Source: Hybos culiciformis
Lineage: Eukaryota; Arthropoda; Insecta; Diptera; Hybotidae
DNA: 64,000 nt
Direction of reading: 5' to 3'
Assembly: GCA_964007475.1 (NCBI GenBank)
Contig: OZ023275.1
Location: 1,488,001 to 1,552,000, forward strand
A model generated the notes under the pieces. That model saw only the letters and a program-made list of their open reading frames with translations, did not search any database and was not told the origin of the DNA. Of the stretch, positions 41,039 to 51,700 are shown piece by piece. Made by a program: the position numbers and the translations under genes. How positions within the stretch are numbered: the first letter of the stretch is position 1; each line of letters starts with the position of its first letter.

Positions 41039-41866
41039 GTAAGTAATTTAGCTAACGAAACTTTTGAAAGGCATTAAAAAGTCTAAAATATTCAGAATAA
41101 TGTTATGTGGTGAAGCTTTATTTTTTTAATTTTATGATGAAATCTTAATCGAATTTACATTAAATAATATGAATTGAGGAAAATAAGATAAAAGATCAGA
41201 AAGTTTATAAAATTAGTTTAACTAAAAAAAAACTTCGATGCAAAAATATTCCCAAAATTATAATCTAAAAAATATAAAACAAAATATATATATTTCACTA
41301 ATAATTAATTATTTCTTAATTAGATTTGCTACAAAAAAGAGAAATAAAAATAAAAAACAACATCCTAACATTTTTACTGTATACATACCTACCTTAAATA
41401 TTTTCATTTAATGAATTATTTAAAATATTTTCATTTGGTTCATTAATTTCAACAAAAAAGCACCATTTATTTAAGATCTTTAAATTATTTCTTAATTCAC
41501 CAAAGAGGAAAAGATTATCTTTTAAATAAAATTAATAAATAAAACCATTAATATTTAAAATTAGACTTTATTTATTAATATATATAGAATAGTACAAAGT
41601 ATAACTCTATTACTATTCTAATGGTATAAATTTGAATTTAAACTTTTATTTATGTGTGTTAATTGCTTTTCTCAGATTTATTGAATTCTCCAATATATTG
41701 CTGAAGTCAATGAAGATAGTTCCTGTAATATAGTCACAATATTGTTCATTATAATAATCCAATTTTGTTCCGAATTGTCGTAGAAATTGCTGCATGTACC
41801 AACACAAAATTTTCTCGATGCTATAAATGAAGTAATAATGTTTTGTTAAAAATATACTTTATATCC

Positions 41867-42647
41867 GGTGACATGAAATAACGCCCAAGGTATTAACGCC
41901 CAAAAGGCGTTATTTCCCTTCGTAATGGGAAATAAAGCCCATATTGCGTTTAGGCTTTATTTCTCACAGTGATGGGAAATAACAGCCGAAAATATGAGGA
42001 ATTAACACCCAAATGAAAGTAAAGAGTGAAGGCCTAAAAAATGTTTCAATTTAAATAAGTGGATTTTTATTTTTATTTGCAGCACCATCTGTTTTTTGTG
42101 GCTACATGACATAACCGCGAATGTCATAACCGCGATTTTTTTCGTCATAACCGCGAAATAAAAAATAAAAGTGTCATAACCGCGAAAAATGTATTATATT
42201 TTTTTTTGTCATAACCGCGAAAAAATATTGCAAAAAAATTGGAAAAATTTCGTTTCGCGGTTATAACAAAAATTTTTGTTATAACCGTGAAACACAGAAA
42301 CTCGATCATTTTGAAAAATGAAATAAGACCTCGATAAAAAAATGTTGTGTGATAAGCACCCGGGGGGGGGCAATTTTTTTTGTGGTTATGACATTCGCGG
42401 TTATGTCATGTAGCCACAAAAAACAGATGGTGCTGCAAATAAAAATAAAAATCCACTTATTTAAATTGAAACATTTTTAGGCCTTCACTCTTTACTTTCA
42501 TTTGGATGTTAATTGCTCATATTTTCGGCTGTTATTTCCCATCACTGTGAGAAATAAAGCCTAAACGCAATTTGGGCTTTATTTCCCACTACGGAGGGAA
42601 ATTACGCCTTTTCGGCGTTAATATCTTGGGCGTTATTTCATGTCACC
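41867..42647. mobile_element. Foldback element A: 781-bp near-perfect palindrome with 9-bp target duplication
   Basis: Two arms of about 265 bp (41867-42131 and 42383-42647) are inverted copies with only scattered mismatches. They start GGTGACATGAAATAACGCCC and end in its complement. TTTATATCC flanks both sides (41858-41866 and 42648-42656), a 9-bp duplication as made by Mutator-like and foldback elements. The arms contain repeated motifs of the form AAATAACGCCC, AAATAAAGCCC, AAATAACAGCC and their complements. The 251-bp centre is made of a second motif family (ATAACCGCG). No protein is encoded. Transcribed RNA or single-stranded DNA would fold into a very long hairpin. Confidence 0.9.
42104..42411. 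mobile_element. Inner foldback unit inside element A, same family as 62575-62997
   Basis: About 308 bp, starting ACATGACATAACCGCGAATG and ending with its complement. It shares with the 62575 element the spacing GTCATAACCGCG-AAATAAAAAATAAAAGTGTCATAACCGC and an internal block ATCATTTTGAAAA(A/C)TGAAATAAGACCTC, the latter in opposite orientation relative to the left end. It sits at the centre of symmetry of the outer element. A run of nine G (42362-42370) lies in its right half. Confidence 0.75.
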
Positions 42648-43373
42648 TTTATATCCATGTAAAAAAATTAATCTCAATCTGAAATTTTAAGTTATAAATG
42701 AACTTTGTGAACACTGTAATCTTAATCGGATTGAATTTATTTAAAAAAAAAAACCAAAAATTATCAGGATAGGTATTAAATATGTCAAGATGTCGAAGAA
42801 GTTTTATTTAATATTTTTTTTTTCTTGAACATATACTGTACATATTAAATACATATCAATGAAATAAAACTTGTGAATAAATGAGAATTTTTTCTTTAAA
42901 ATAAAGATCCCAAAGGGAATGAGAGCAGTTTGTCTGTTTTGAATAATGTATGCGGTAAAAAACTAATTTTAAAATTTTCTGAAACGTCAGATATTCAGAC
43001 AAAGACATTCGTACATAATACTTATTATATGAAAAAAAAAATATATATATACATAAGAAAGAAATTTAAGAATCATGTTAAAAAATATAATCATTTTATG
43101 TGCAATAATTTATGTTTTTTTTTTTTATTTCTGTCACAAAAATTAAGTTTTAATAATTGTATATGTCACATGAATTGGGGATAAAAATGTATGATACTAG
43201 ATTATTTAAAAAAATTATTTAAAAATACAAGAGCAAAATATTTGATAGTACGTACATTGCTGTGTTCCTACAACAATTCATAATGTGCATGTCGGCCAAA
43301 CTGTGTCTTAAAGTTGACTTTAGCATATTAAAAGAAAATAATATTGTATAATAATTATTATAGTGATATTATT

Positions 43374-43421
43374 ACCATGATGAACTGAACATTAAAAATT
43401 TTATAAAGCTGGTGGGAAATT
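43374..43421 (+). repeat. Dispersed repeat, short copy
   Basis: It shares two blocks with 5311-5460 (ACCATGATGAACTGAACA, then TTTTATAAAGCTGGT followed by AAATTTA) but with only about 8 bases between them, so one copy has an internal deletion or the other an insertion. Confidence 0.5.
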
Positions 43422-43530
43422 TAGACTAAGACTTCTGTATATATAAATAGACTTAATGACAGATCAGTTTGTTAATTTTATTCGAACGCATTTTATATTT
43501 AATTATTTTTTAATTTTATTTCTTTTACAG

Positions 43531-43573
43531 AACTATTCTTCGGTATACCCAATGCATAAACATTTTTATCAAA
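43531..43573 (+). other. Candidate 43-nt micro-exon
   Basis: A near-ideal acceptor (TAATTTTATTTCTTTTACAG) ends at 43530 and a consensus donor GTAAGT begins at 43574. Two frames are open (NYSSVYPMHKHFYQ or TILRYTQCINIFIK). The phase is compatible with the next candidate exon 1.9 kb downstream at 45445. Confidence 0.4.
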
Positions 43574-45444
43574 GTAAGTAAAATTTTAAAAATTCTTTAA
43601 ATTTAAATAAAATAAAAATCTTTTATATTTTTAAAACTATATAATAGTAAAATATAAACAAAAACTAAAAATAAATTGAAATCCTTAAATTTGAAGAAAT
43701 CTAAGTAAAAAATAAATCTGCATAAATTTTTTAGCAACCTGTTACATACATTCTTCTTCTTTTTTATTTTTGTGTTAAATTCGTTTTTAATTTTTAATTC
43801 CCTGCAAAAGTATCAAAAAAAAACTTTCCTATCATCCAGATATCAATTTTTTTTTCTCCTAGAAATATATAAATTTTATTCACAAAAATTTAAGTGAAAT
43901 AAAAACATTTAGAAAAAAAAAAAAAAAACTTTTAATGTAGAACTTTATGTTGCCACCACCAAGTCATCAATATCTTTCTTTTTTTTTTCTTTATTTTATA
44001 TCTCGATTTACCTTTTCAAAGTTTTGTATATTATTTTGTTTTTTTTTTGGTCTTATAAGGAAAGTGAAATTGGAATATACATAAATTTTTGATTCTTATA
44101 AACATTCAATTAAATATTTATGTAAATTTGTCTATAAAAAAAAACACAGAAGTTTTTTAAAAAAGAAATCTTTTTAAGTAATTTGATTATTATTTTTGTT
44201 ATTTCGAACTTTGATTGATTGAATAATAATTGACAATGAATTAAAAGCTAAATAGTTAAATTGTAATAAATATTTTCACAAAATTTTCTTATCTTAAATA
44301 CAAAATTATTTAATCGTGTCGATGGAGTCGCAACTTATTTAAATATACTAACTTAAACACTATTATAGACCAAACTTGCTAGGTCTAGTGATACAATCTT
44401 GAATACCATAAAAAATTATTTTTAAAATAATAAACTTTTAATTTCCTACTTACGTAATGTACATACGAAACTATAGTTGGTATATGAAAATTGTTTAAAA
44501 TTCTATTATGTTGGTTCTAGGAATAATATTACCTACATATAATACTTTATGACAGCTAGAATATACTTAATGACAGATTTATAATATAATTATACATTGT
44601 AGTATGATTGTATTAAAATTCACTTTTTAATTTCTATTATGCAACTGAAAATATGTAATTTAAATTATTTAATAAATTGACTATAGTGATTTAAATAAAA
44701 ATATTGAATATGTGTATAAAATTTTTTTTATTAAAAATATCATGTTAATTACATTTTATATGGAATATTTTTATATAAAAGAATTCTTATTAATTATGTA
44801 CATTCTGTGTTATATATTTATTAAAATATATTTTGCAATTTAATATTTATTTAATTGTAATAAGCTGTAGATTAAAATGCATATTATTTTATTCGTCAAT
44901 TTTGTTCTAACAATATCAAATTTGTAATATGAATATTAGAGAATAACTTTATAATAATATAACTTTGATTCAATATAAAAATGTATATATTCGTTGTAGA
45001 TATTAAACAAGTTCGTTTGTTTTAAATAAAATTCCTGGACATAATTGCAACAATAATAGCATAATTTTTTTTTTGTCTCTCATGAAAACTTTAAAATAAA
45101 CTTTATTGAAAAGAAAATTAAAGTTTTTTATATTAAAACATTCAAGTCGAAGTAAATTGTTTAATTTAAAACTAGCAAGGAGAAAGCAAAAAAAAAAATA
45201 ATTTCTATACCTACCTACCTACTCCTTAAGTATATACTTTGTATATTTTATTTTGTATTTTTCTTTTTAACGAAAAGCAAATTATTAAAATTAAAAGAAG
45301 TTTCTAGTATTATTTTGAATAACTTTTTTTGTTTTGTTTCTACCTTAATTATATGCCAAAACAAATAAAAATATACCATGAGACTTAAGATTTTAGTTTG
45401 TAAATTTGTTTTCTTTAAAAAAATTTTTTTAGATTTTCTTTCAG

Positions 45445-45469
45445 CAGCATGCAGTGACCAGTGTTTTAG
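45445..45469 (+). other. Candidate 25-nt micro-exon
   Basis: The acceptor TTTAGATTTTCTTTCAG ends at 45444; the donor GTGTAAG at 45470 is weaker. Joined to 43531-43573, both open frames continue without a stop. Unlike neighbouring DNA it is balanced in base composition (GCATGCAGTGACCAGTG). Confidence 0.3.
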
Positions 45470-46848
45470 GTGTAAGCTTGCTATTTTAGAATTTGTTGCT
45501 ATTTTGCTTACATTTAAGTTTTGGTTTTTACGAATGACAGTATATGGAAGTCGGAGGATTAAAAATATAAAACTGAATCTCTTTGGTTTTAATAGCTTAT
45601 ATACATTGTTTTTATATATTAGTGAAATTAAGGCTCATTAGTATAAAATAGCTTTGTATATCCTTTTATAAGCACAATCAATATAAGAAATTTAATTTCA
45701 ACTAACATTATAGAGCTGTACTTTGCTATTTTCTTTTACATGATTCCACCATGAATTTTTTTAAATAAAACTTTTTAATGAAACACTTATTTTTTGTTTT
45801 CTCAAGATATGCATTTTAATTTTGAAATTTAATGTAAATATTTGAAAAAAAAAACTTAAAATTATACTATGTATAATAGTATGCATTATTGTCTACATAT
45901 ATAGAATGTATATTGCAAATTCAGCATTTTAAATTTGTTTAATATTAAATACCTTAAGACTTTTTTGTGTTAGGAAAAAATAATTTTCCATAGAAGATGC
46001 GGATTACCAAGTTCTAATTTTCGTCCTTTTATTTCACACTATGATATTCCACAGCTTTAAAATTTAAATCAATGAAAATCAAAGAAAAATGAATCTGCCA
46101 ATTTGTTTTACACAAAAAAGTATACAAAAAATCGATTAATTGGTTAAATTTAATTCAAAATACACGCCTGAATGTTGGTCAAAGATATTTTCCAATTATA
46201 TATAACTCTTTAAACATTTGCAACACAGAATTTTTCTGTACATTCAAAGAAAATAATTAATATATTATAATTGCTACACCTACAGAGCGTATAGTTGCAT
46301 TTATCTTCTTACTTAAGGTTTCTGAATGTTCAGTTTGTTAAAATCTATAAAATCTGAATTGCATGTATTAAAATAATAAATGTATATATTAAAAATTATA
46401 TATTTAATAATTTCCCATGAAAAAAATTTTTATAATCAAAAATAATATTATTTTTAGTTTCATGGTTTCTCTTTTAATTTATACTATAAATATTTAATTC
46501 GTATAATTGTAAGCAAACTTTTTTCTATTTACATTTCTTAGCATGCGGTTTTCTATGAAAATTAAAATAAATTTTAATTTAAACATTAAAACCATTATCA
46601 GTAATCACTGTTTTTACAATTTTATCATTTCTGTACAAACATTATGCTTCAATGCTGTATTATATCTGTTTGTCCATTTTCTTACTAGGATGTTATACGA
46701 TGTTAATATTATAGTATTGGTTCTAACACTGGTTTTCTTTTTTAAAATTAATGAAATCGTTACTTTGAACGCTTACAAACTAACATAAATTTATATGGAA
46801 GCTTTAGTAAGAAAGGAACTCATATCTTTAAGCTTTCTAAACATTTTG

Positions 46849-46887
46849 AAGTCACATATCAATTGCATTTTACAAGTCACATATCAA
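46849..46887 (+). repeat. Direct repeat AAGTCACATATCAA
   Basis: Two exact 14-bp copies (46849-46862 and 46874-46887), 11 bases apart. Confidence 0.85.
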
Positions 46888-48982
46888 AGCTTTATATAGT
46901 CAATATCGAAGCCTTATATATATAGTCCCAAAAGTTGTAAGCTAATTTTAATATTAATAAATAATAACTGTTGCTTAACTTAAAATATAATACATAAGTT
47001 GGCTACAATTAGTTATAGCACTGATTGTCTGAAAACTTTATGTACACATATTTATTTTTGTCATTATATAGGGTCACAAAATATTGTAACTTTTTGATAA
47101 GAGGCTAATTTATTTAAAAAAAAAAAGATAAAATAAAAAATTTTATAGGCTTTTTGTCTAGCCACGATTTTTTCTAATGAATTTTATTTGTAGAATTAAA
47201 ATACTTTGAAATATGTTTAGAACATGTTTAGAAATACATTTATTTTTCTAACCATAGAAAAATCCTAATTTATTACAAATAAAAGATACAGAGAAACAAA
47301 ACATAATAATATCTTTAATAATAAGCTCAAAGATTGTGGTTAAATAACTTAAGAAAAGATATACAAATAAGAGATAGAAATTTGTTTTTGAGTATACTAA
47401 TGCTAAATATATACACACTTCTACAGAAAATTGAAAGGATTTAATTCATAAAGTTATGTTTATTTTGAATTGGATTTGTTGTTTGGCACTAAAAATAATA
47501 ATTTTAGGCATTTTTTTATCACTACGTCATATTTTGTTTTTTGATATCTTTTACCCATCTTTACATTATGCACTATACATTTTCAAAATATAATCTCATC
47601 AAAATTTTATTTTTATCTAGAAAATATTCGTTTAATTGAAATAAGTTGCCACTTAAATTTCGCAATAAAAAAAATTCACCTTTAAAGTGAAACCAGAAAA
47701 TTTGTAAAAAACAATTTTAATGGTATAGAAATTTTTGAACATTAAAATCAAATAAAGAAAAATGTGTTTTCAATGTCAGTTTCACTTTTTGTTAATTTGA
47801 AATTTATATTTAATTTACTTGAACATAAAATAACTTTATCTTGATAAAATTTATATATAAAAAAAAAACATATTTAATTTTCAAAGTGCTAAAATTAGCA
47901 CCTAAAAAGTTCTTTCATTCTTATTTCATGTGTTTCGTTCTTTTGATAAAGGTAAAACATTAAATATGTACGTTAATAATAAATTGTTATACGTATATTT
48001 GACATTTATTAGGTACATACATAAAAATAACATCTACTCATGTTACATATATATATACGAATTAATTAAAATGTCATTCGTTCTCATGTTATTAGACTTA
48101 AAAAAAGATTATAGAGGAAAAGAAAATTATTTAAAATTTTTGAAGATTTAAGATTTTTGCTATTACAACTCATTATGTGAATATAAAAATTATATGATTA
48201 AATTAGAATATAAAAAAAATAAAAAAATTATTTTAAGATGCAATGAGCTCTTTATCATGGATTTTTTCTGAAATAGTGCCTTTTTATGGTGCAACTTCTT
48301 ATATATATACTTTTTTAAAGCTGACAATGCCTGCTCTTTACTGGTAACTTAAAGGTAAAATGTATTCTTACGAAAATTCGATAATCAAATTTTTGTGAAA
48401 ACTCATTGAAATTTTCAAAACTTTCGCAAAGATTATTAGTGTTTATATAATGTTTATAATTTATGTATTTCTGCAAAACGAAAAAAAAAAAAAATAAAAA
48501 AAAAAAGAAAAATATAATTTATTGATTAATTTTAAACCAAATAATAGCCTTTTTTAATATGATAAAATAATAAAATAATCGAAGTATACATTATAAAATT
48601 AAAGATTATTTTTGTTAATAATACATGAGCAGTATAATTTTTAATTTTATCTTATAAATTTTATAAATAACGAATTGAAACTAGATTTAATTAATAAATG
48701 TTTTCTTCACTTAATTTTAATAAGTCTTAAATTAATTAATTGCAGAGTTTTTAAAATACAAACAGTTTGTATAAGCATTGGAAAATATGTTTAAAATTAA
48801 AAAAAAAAAACAATTTAAATGAAACATAAAAAAAGATAATAGAAGTACACTTATGTAAAAAACAATGGAATTTTGTTTTAAAAATAAATATGTATACATA
48901 TACAATATATACAAGTCAAAATTATTTAAATCAAACAGTTTTCCCTATCCTGATTCTTGGGGAAATTTTTTTTAAATCTTAA

Positions 48983-50704
48983 TTAAATCGATTTATCCAG
49001 AATTTTATTAGAGCATTCTAAATTTAAAAATTGTAGATCAGTATAGTTAATTTTATCTTTCACTAAAGAATCAGTTATTATATCTAAGCTTTCACTAAAT
49101 GTCAAATTTACATTTGTTTTCGTAACACTGTATTTATCATGTGTTTTATCGTACTGATCTAAAATTGAATTTGTTACGAAGCAATTTAACAACGAATTAT
49201 TATACGAAAAGCCAAGGGGAAGATAGTTGCTATTACAGAGTAAAGAAGTTATTTTTTTTTGACTAATATAAGAATTCCGAATGTCATAAGTACTTAGATA
49301 ATAATTGAAATTCAACTTGTTCACACAATATATGTTTTGGTTATCAAAGAAAATGTATTTAATGGTTCTTAGCGGTTGGCAATTTCTATTCACAATTTCC
49401 CAATTATTTTCTCGTGGATCAAATCGTTGAACTATTGTACTGGGACAAGCAATAGCGTTTGCTTCAAATCTATATCCACCCAATGTAAATAAACTTCCAT
49501 TACTTTCAGCAATTCCAAAATACGTATTCTGACCTGTTTGCATTTTTCCTAATGAAAACCATTCATTTCTAAAAGGTTCAAAATATTCAACTGTACTAGT
49601 GTCAAATCCCCCACACACAAAAATTTTATTTTGATATCCAATTAATTCATAATCTGATCGTTGTTCAATCATCCGTGGAATGTCAGACATTTTCTCTGTG
49701 GAAAGTGAGAACATTTTATTATTAATTCCATAATTCAAATCATCAAAAAACAATATCGAATTCGAATTAAATGGTTTGACTTTAACTAATTTAGAAAAAC
49801 CTTTCTTAATTCCGTAATCATGTTTCAAAATTGGTGTTAATTTTGAAGTATTCTGATCATAAAATAAAATATGTTGTGAAGAAACCGCGAAAATCATTTC
49901 TGGTTTGATCTGTTTTGTTTCGACAATTTTCTTTTCTTCTTCGTTTGTACTACATAAAATTTTTTCTGAGAAAATTTTATTAAATTTCTCACTTTTCATT
50001 GATATTAAATCGGCAAAAATAGTTTGTTTACATTTATCAGTAATTTTCGTGTAATCAACAAGATTTAATAATTTTTCTAGAAATTTTTCACGACCACCAA
50101 AATCAGCTTTAATCCATTTGATTAAATTTGAATATAAAATATCAGCTGAACATAAAGCGGTTGAAAAAATTTCCTCAATTTCTTTGAAATTTAAATCAAA
50201 TAAATACTTTTCAAGAAAAGATTCAAAATTATTATAAATTAATTCAAGAGATTTCTTTTCCAGTTTCTCATTACTGTAAAGATGTCCATTTCTCCAAAAT
50301 TTCAAACAATTTTCCAAGTTCAGCATATGGACTAAGAATTCTGAACTTTTTTCTTTCAGTTCTCTCAGCTGTAAGAAACCTACCATTTTATCTAAAATTT
50401 CCGCATTTTGAAATGTAATTTTAATCTTTCCAGTGTAAATGTATTCCAGAATTTCTTCAAAAAATTCACCAGAAATTTCTTCGCTTAGTTCGATTTCATT
50501 TTGTAGATTTTCTTTTAATCCGGAACTAAATAGTCCGCCAAAATATGGACACCTTGTTGCAATAATAATTTTGTGAGCTGGAAACTTACTGCCATCTTTG
50601 CAGCAAATAACAACATCAATAAAATTTACATTTTTTCGGTGTTCATTTTCCTCACCTTGATGATTAAATTTAGTTTCAATAATTTCTTGTAATTCGATAG
50701 ACAT
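48983..50704 (-). CDS. BTB-BACK-kelch protein (KLHL-type), intronless
   Basis: A single uninterrupted frame of 573 residues. The BTB/POZ domain covers about residues 28-125 (NFIDVVICCKDGSKFPAHK; then FEEILEYIYTGKI). The BACK domain covers about 130-235 (ENCLKFWRNGHLYS; IFSTALCSADILYSNLIKWI). The C-terminal part is a kelch beta-propeller from about residue 270 with degenerate blades; the clearest are IFVCGGFDTSTVEYFEP (361-377) and LFTLGGYRFEANA (405-417), each with the double glycine of the kelch motif. Proteins of this architecture usually act as substrate adaptors of Cullin-3 ubiquitin ligases, with BTB-BACK binding Cul3 and the propeller binding the substrate; that role is inferred from the family. 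The length is typical. The start follows AATA and precedes a strong BTB start; no better upstream Met exists in frame. Lack of introns in a 1.7-kb frame may reflect retroposition or simple intron loss. Several blades lack the GG pair, so the propeller is divergent. Confidence 0.95.
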   Translation of the reverse strand: MSIELQEIIETKFNHQGEENEHRKNVNFIDVVICCKDGSKFPAHKIIIATRCPYFGGLFSSGLKENLQNEIELSEEISGEFFEEILEYIYTGKIKITFQNAEILDKMVGFLQLRELKEKSSEFLVHMLNLENCLKFWRNGHLYSNEKLEKKSLELIYNNFESFLEKYLFDLNFKEIEEIFSTALCSADILYSNLIKWIKADFGGREKFLEKLLNLVDYTKITDKCKQTIFADLISMKSEKFNKIFSEKILCSTNEEEKKIVETKQIKPEMIFAVSSQHILFYDQNTSKLTPILKHDYGIKKGFSKLVKVKPFNSNSILFFDDLNYGINNKMFSLSTEKMSDIPRMIEQRSDYELIGYQNKIFVCGGFDTSTVEYFEPFRNEWFSLGKMQTGQNTYFGIAESNGSLFTLGGYRFEANAIACPSTIVQRFDPRENNWEIVNRNCQPLRTIKYIFFDNQNIYCVNKLNFNYYLSTYDIRNSYISQKKITSLLCNSNYLPLGFSYNNSLLNCFVTNSILDQYDKTHDKYSVTKTNVNLTFSESLDIITDSLVKDKINYTDLQFLNLECSNKILDKSI

Positions 50705-50814
50705 TATTAAAATTTGATTATTTTCGATAATAACAAATTTCTAAACAAAGGATTCTTGAATCTTATCGTGATTTTTTTTTTGACATTAGATGCGCTAAAC
50801 TTAAAACTGTTGCA

Positions 50815-50960
50815 TCAGCCAATCACTGATTGTTTACACATTTACGTCAAAATAAAATCAAAATTTTGTGTGAGTGAAGTGAATTACAAATCAGACAACG
50901 ACGCCGACGAGTTTTTGTCCGCTGCGACGAGATTAGAAAAAAAATTAACGACGTTGCTGT
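50815..50960. promoter_or_regulatory. CpG cluster upstream of the BTB-kelch gene: candidate promoter, 5' UTR or divergent first exon
   Basis: About 110-250 bases before the BTB-kelch start the base composition changes sharply. Positions 50895-50955 contain many CpG dinucleotides (ACGACGCCGACGAG, CCGCTGCGACGAG) in a window where CpG is otherwise rare. On the minus strand an insect Initiator-like TCAGT occurs at 50825-50829. On the plus strand TCAGACAACG could be an Initiator for a divergent transcript. The plus strand reads openly here (SDNDADEFLSAATRLEKKL), so a first exon of a divergent gene is an alternative. No donor site settles this. Confidence 0.4.
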
Positions 50961-51280
50961 TAATTATTATTTGATCAAAATATGAGTTTTTATTATAATT
51001 TGCATTCAAATGTGAACTAAGACTAATTCTTAATACTAATATTCATTTTCTTTTATACTTTTATTTTTAACATGTTTCAATTACTTCTAGGAATATCGTT
51101 GGTTATACCTGAATAAAAGGAAAGTTTAATTAAGTAACTAAAAGTTGGACTACCCTTAACTAAAATGTGATTAGGTTAAACAGTGAATTAAGGACTAATT
51201 TTCAATAATGATTATATAATTACATGAGTGTAATTAATAAAAAAACTGTATTATGAAATATGTATAGTTGATTATAAACT

Positions 51281-51700
51281 TACTAGCCGTCAACCAGTGT
51301 TTAGCTACGGACTCTGCCTGATTTAATTTTGTAAGTAGAATTTTTGTTATCAGGTTGATAGACAATTATATTATAATATATATTAACTGTATGAAATCGA
51401 ATGAACTTATGATATCCTCCCCTAAACAGGTTTTCAAACCAAACCAAATTTGTGTTTTTATGCATTTCCTCTTTTTATGAATCAAATTTGCATGAAATCG
51501 GAAGAACTTTTGCAGTCCGCCCCGGGATAGGTCTATTTGATAGGGGGCGATTCAAATTTTAAAATAGCCTATAATGGCACCCCGACCTGAGACAAAGACG
51601 TGGTGTACGTTTTAAAATGATCGTTTGAGCGGTTTAGGAGCCTATTCGTAACAGACAAACAAACAGACAAACATACATTGAGTTTCTATATATAGATAAG
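51281..51700. mobile_element. Degenerate interspersed repeat of a type common in insects
   Basis: It begins TACTAGCCGTCAACC and ends AACAGACAAACAAACAGACA ... TTCTATATATAGATAAG. This layout, with a CTAGC-type start, a CGTTTGAGCGGTTTAGGAG block and ACAGACAAACA/TATAGAT tail, resembles dispersed insect repeats usually placed with non-LTR (RTE-like) or other decayed retroelements. Its G+C is higher than its surroundings (CCGCCCCGGGATAGG). No reverse transcriptase is readable. The class is uncertain. Confidence 0.5.

Larger units (their letters stand above)
36994..41857. other. Gene-free AT-rich stretch
   Basis: The palindrome at 39798 and the possible first exon at 40980 are the only items. A short G+C-richer patch at 38985-39030 (GGGAGCAGAAGGACGAGCAG) stands alone. 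Confidence 0.55.
42657..48982. other. Gene-poor stretch before the BTB-kelch 3' end
   Basis: It contains the short dispersed repeat at 43374, the linked micro-exon candidates at 43531 and 45445, and a 14-bp direct repeat at 46849. Nothing else is recognisable. Confidence 0.55.

Noticed and set aside
45378..45641. 87-codon frame containing the 25-nt micro-exon candidate
   Set aside because: A hydrophobic, unrecognisable product; the splice-flanked short segment explains the composition change better.
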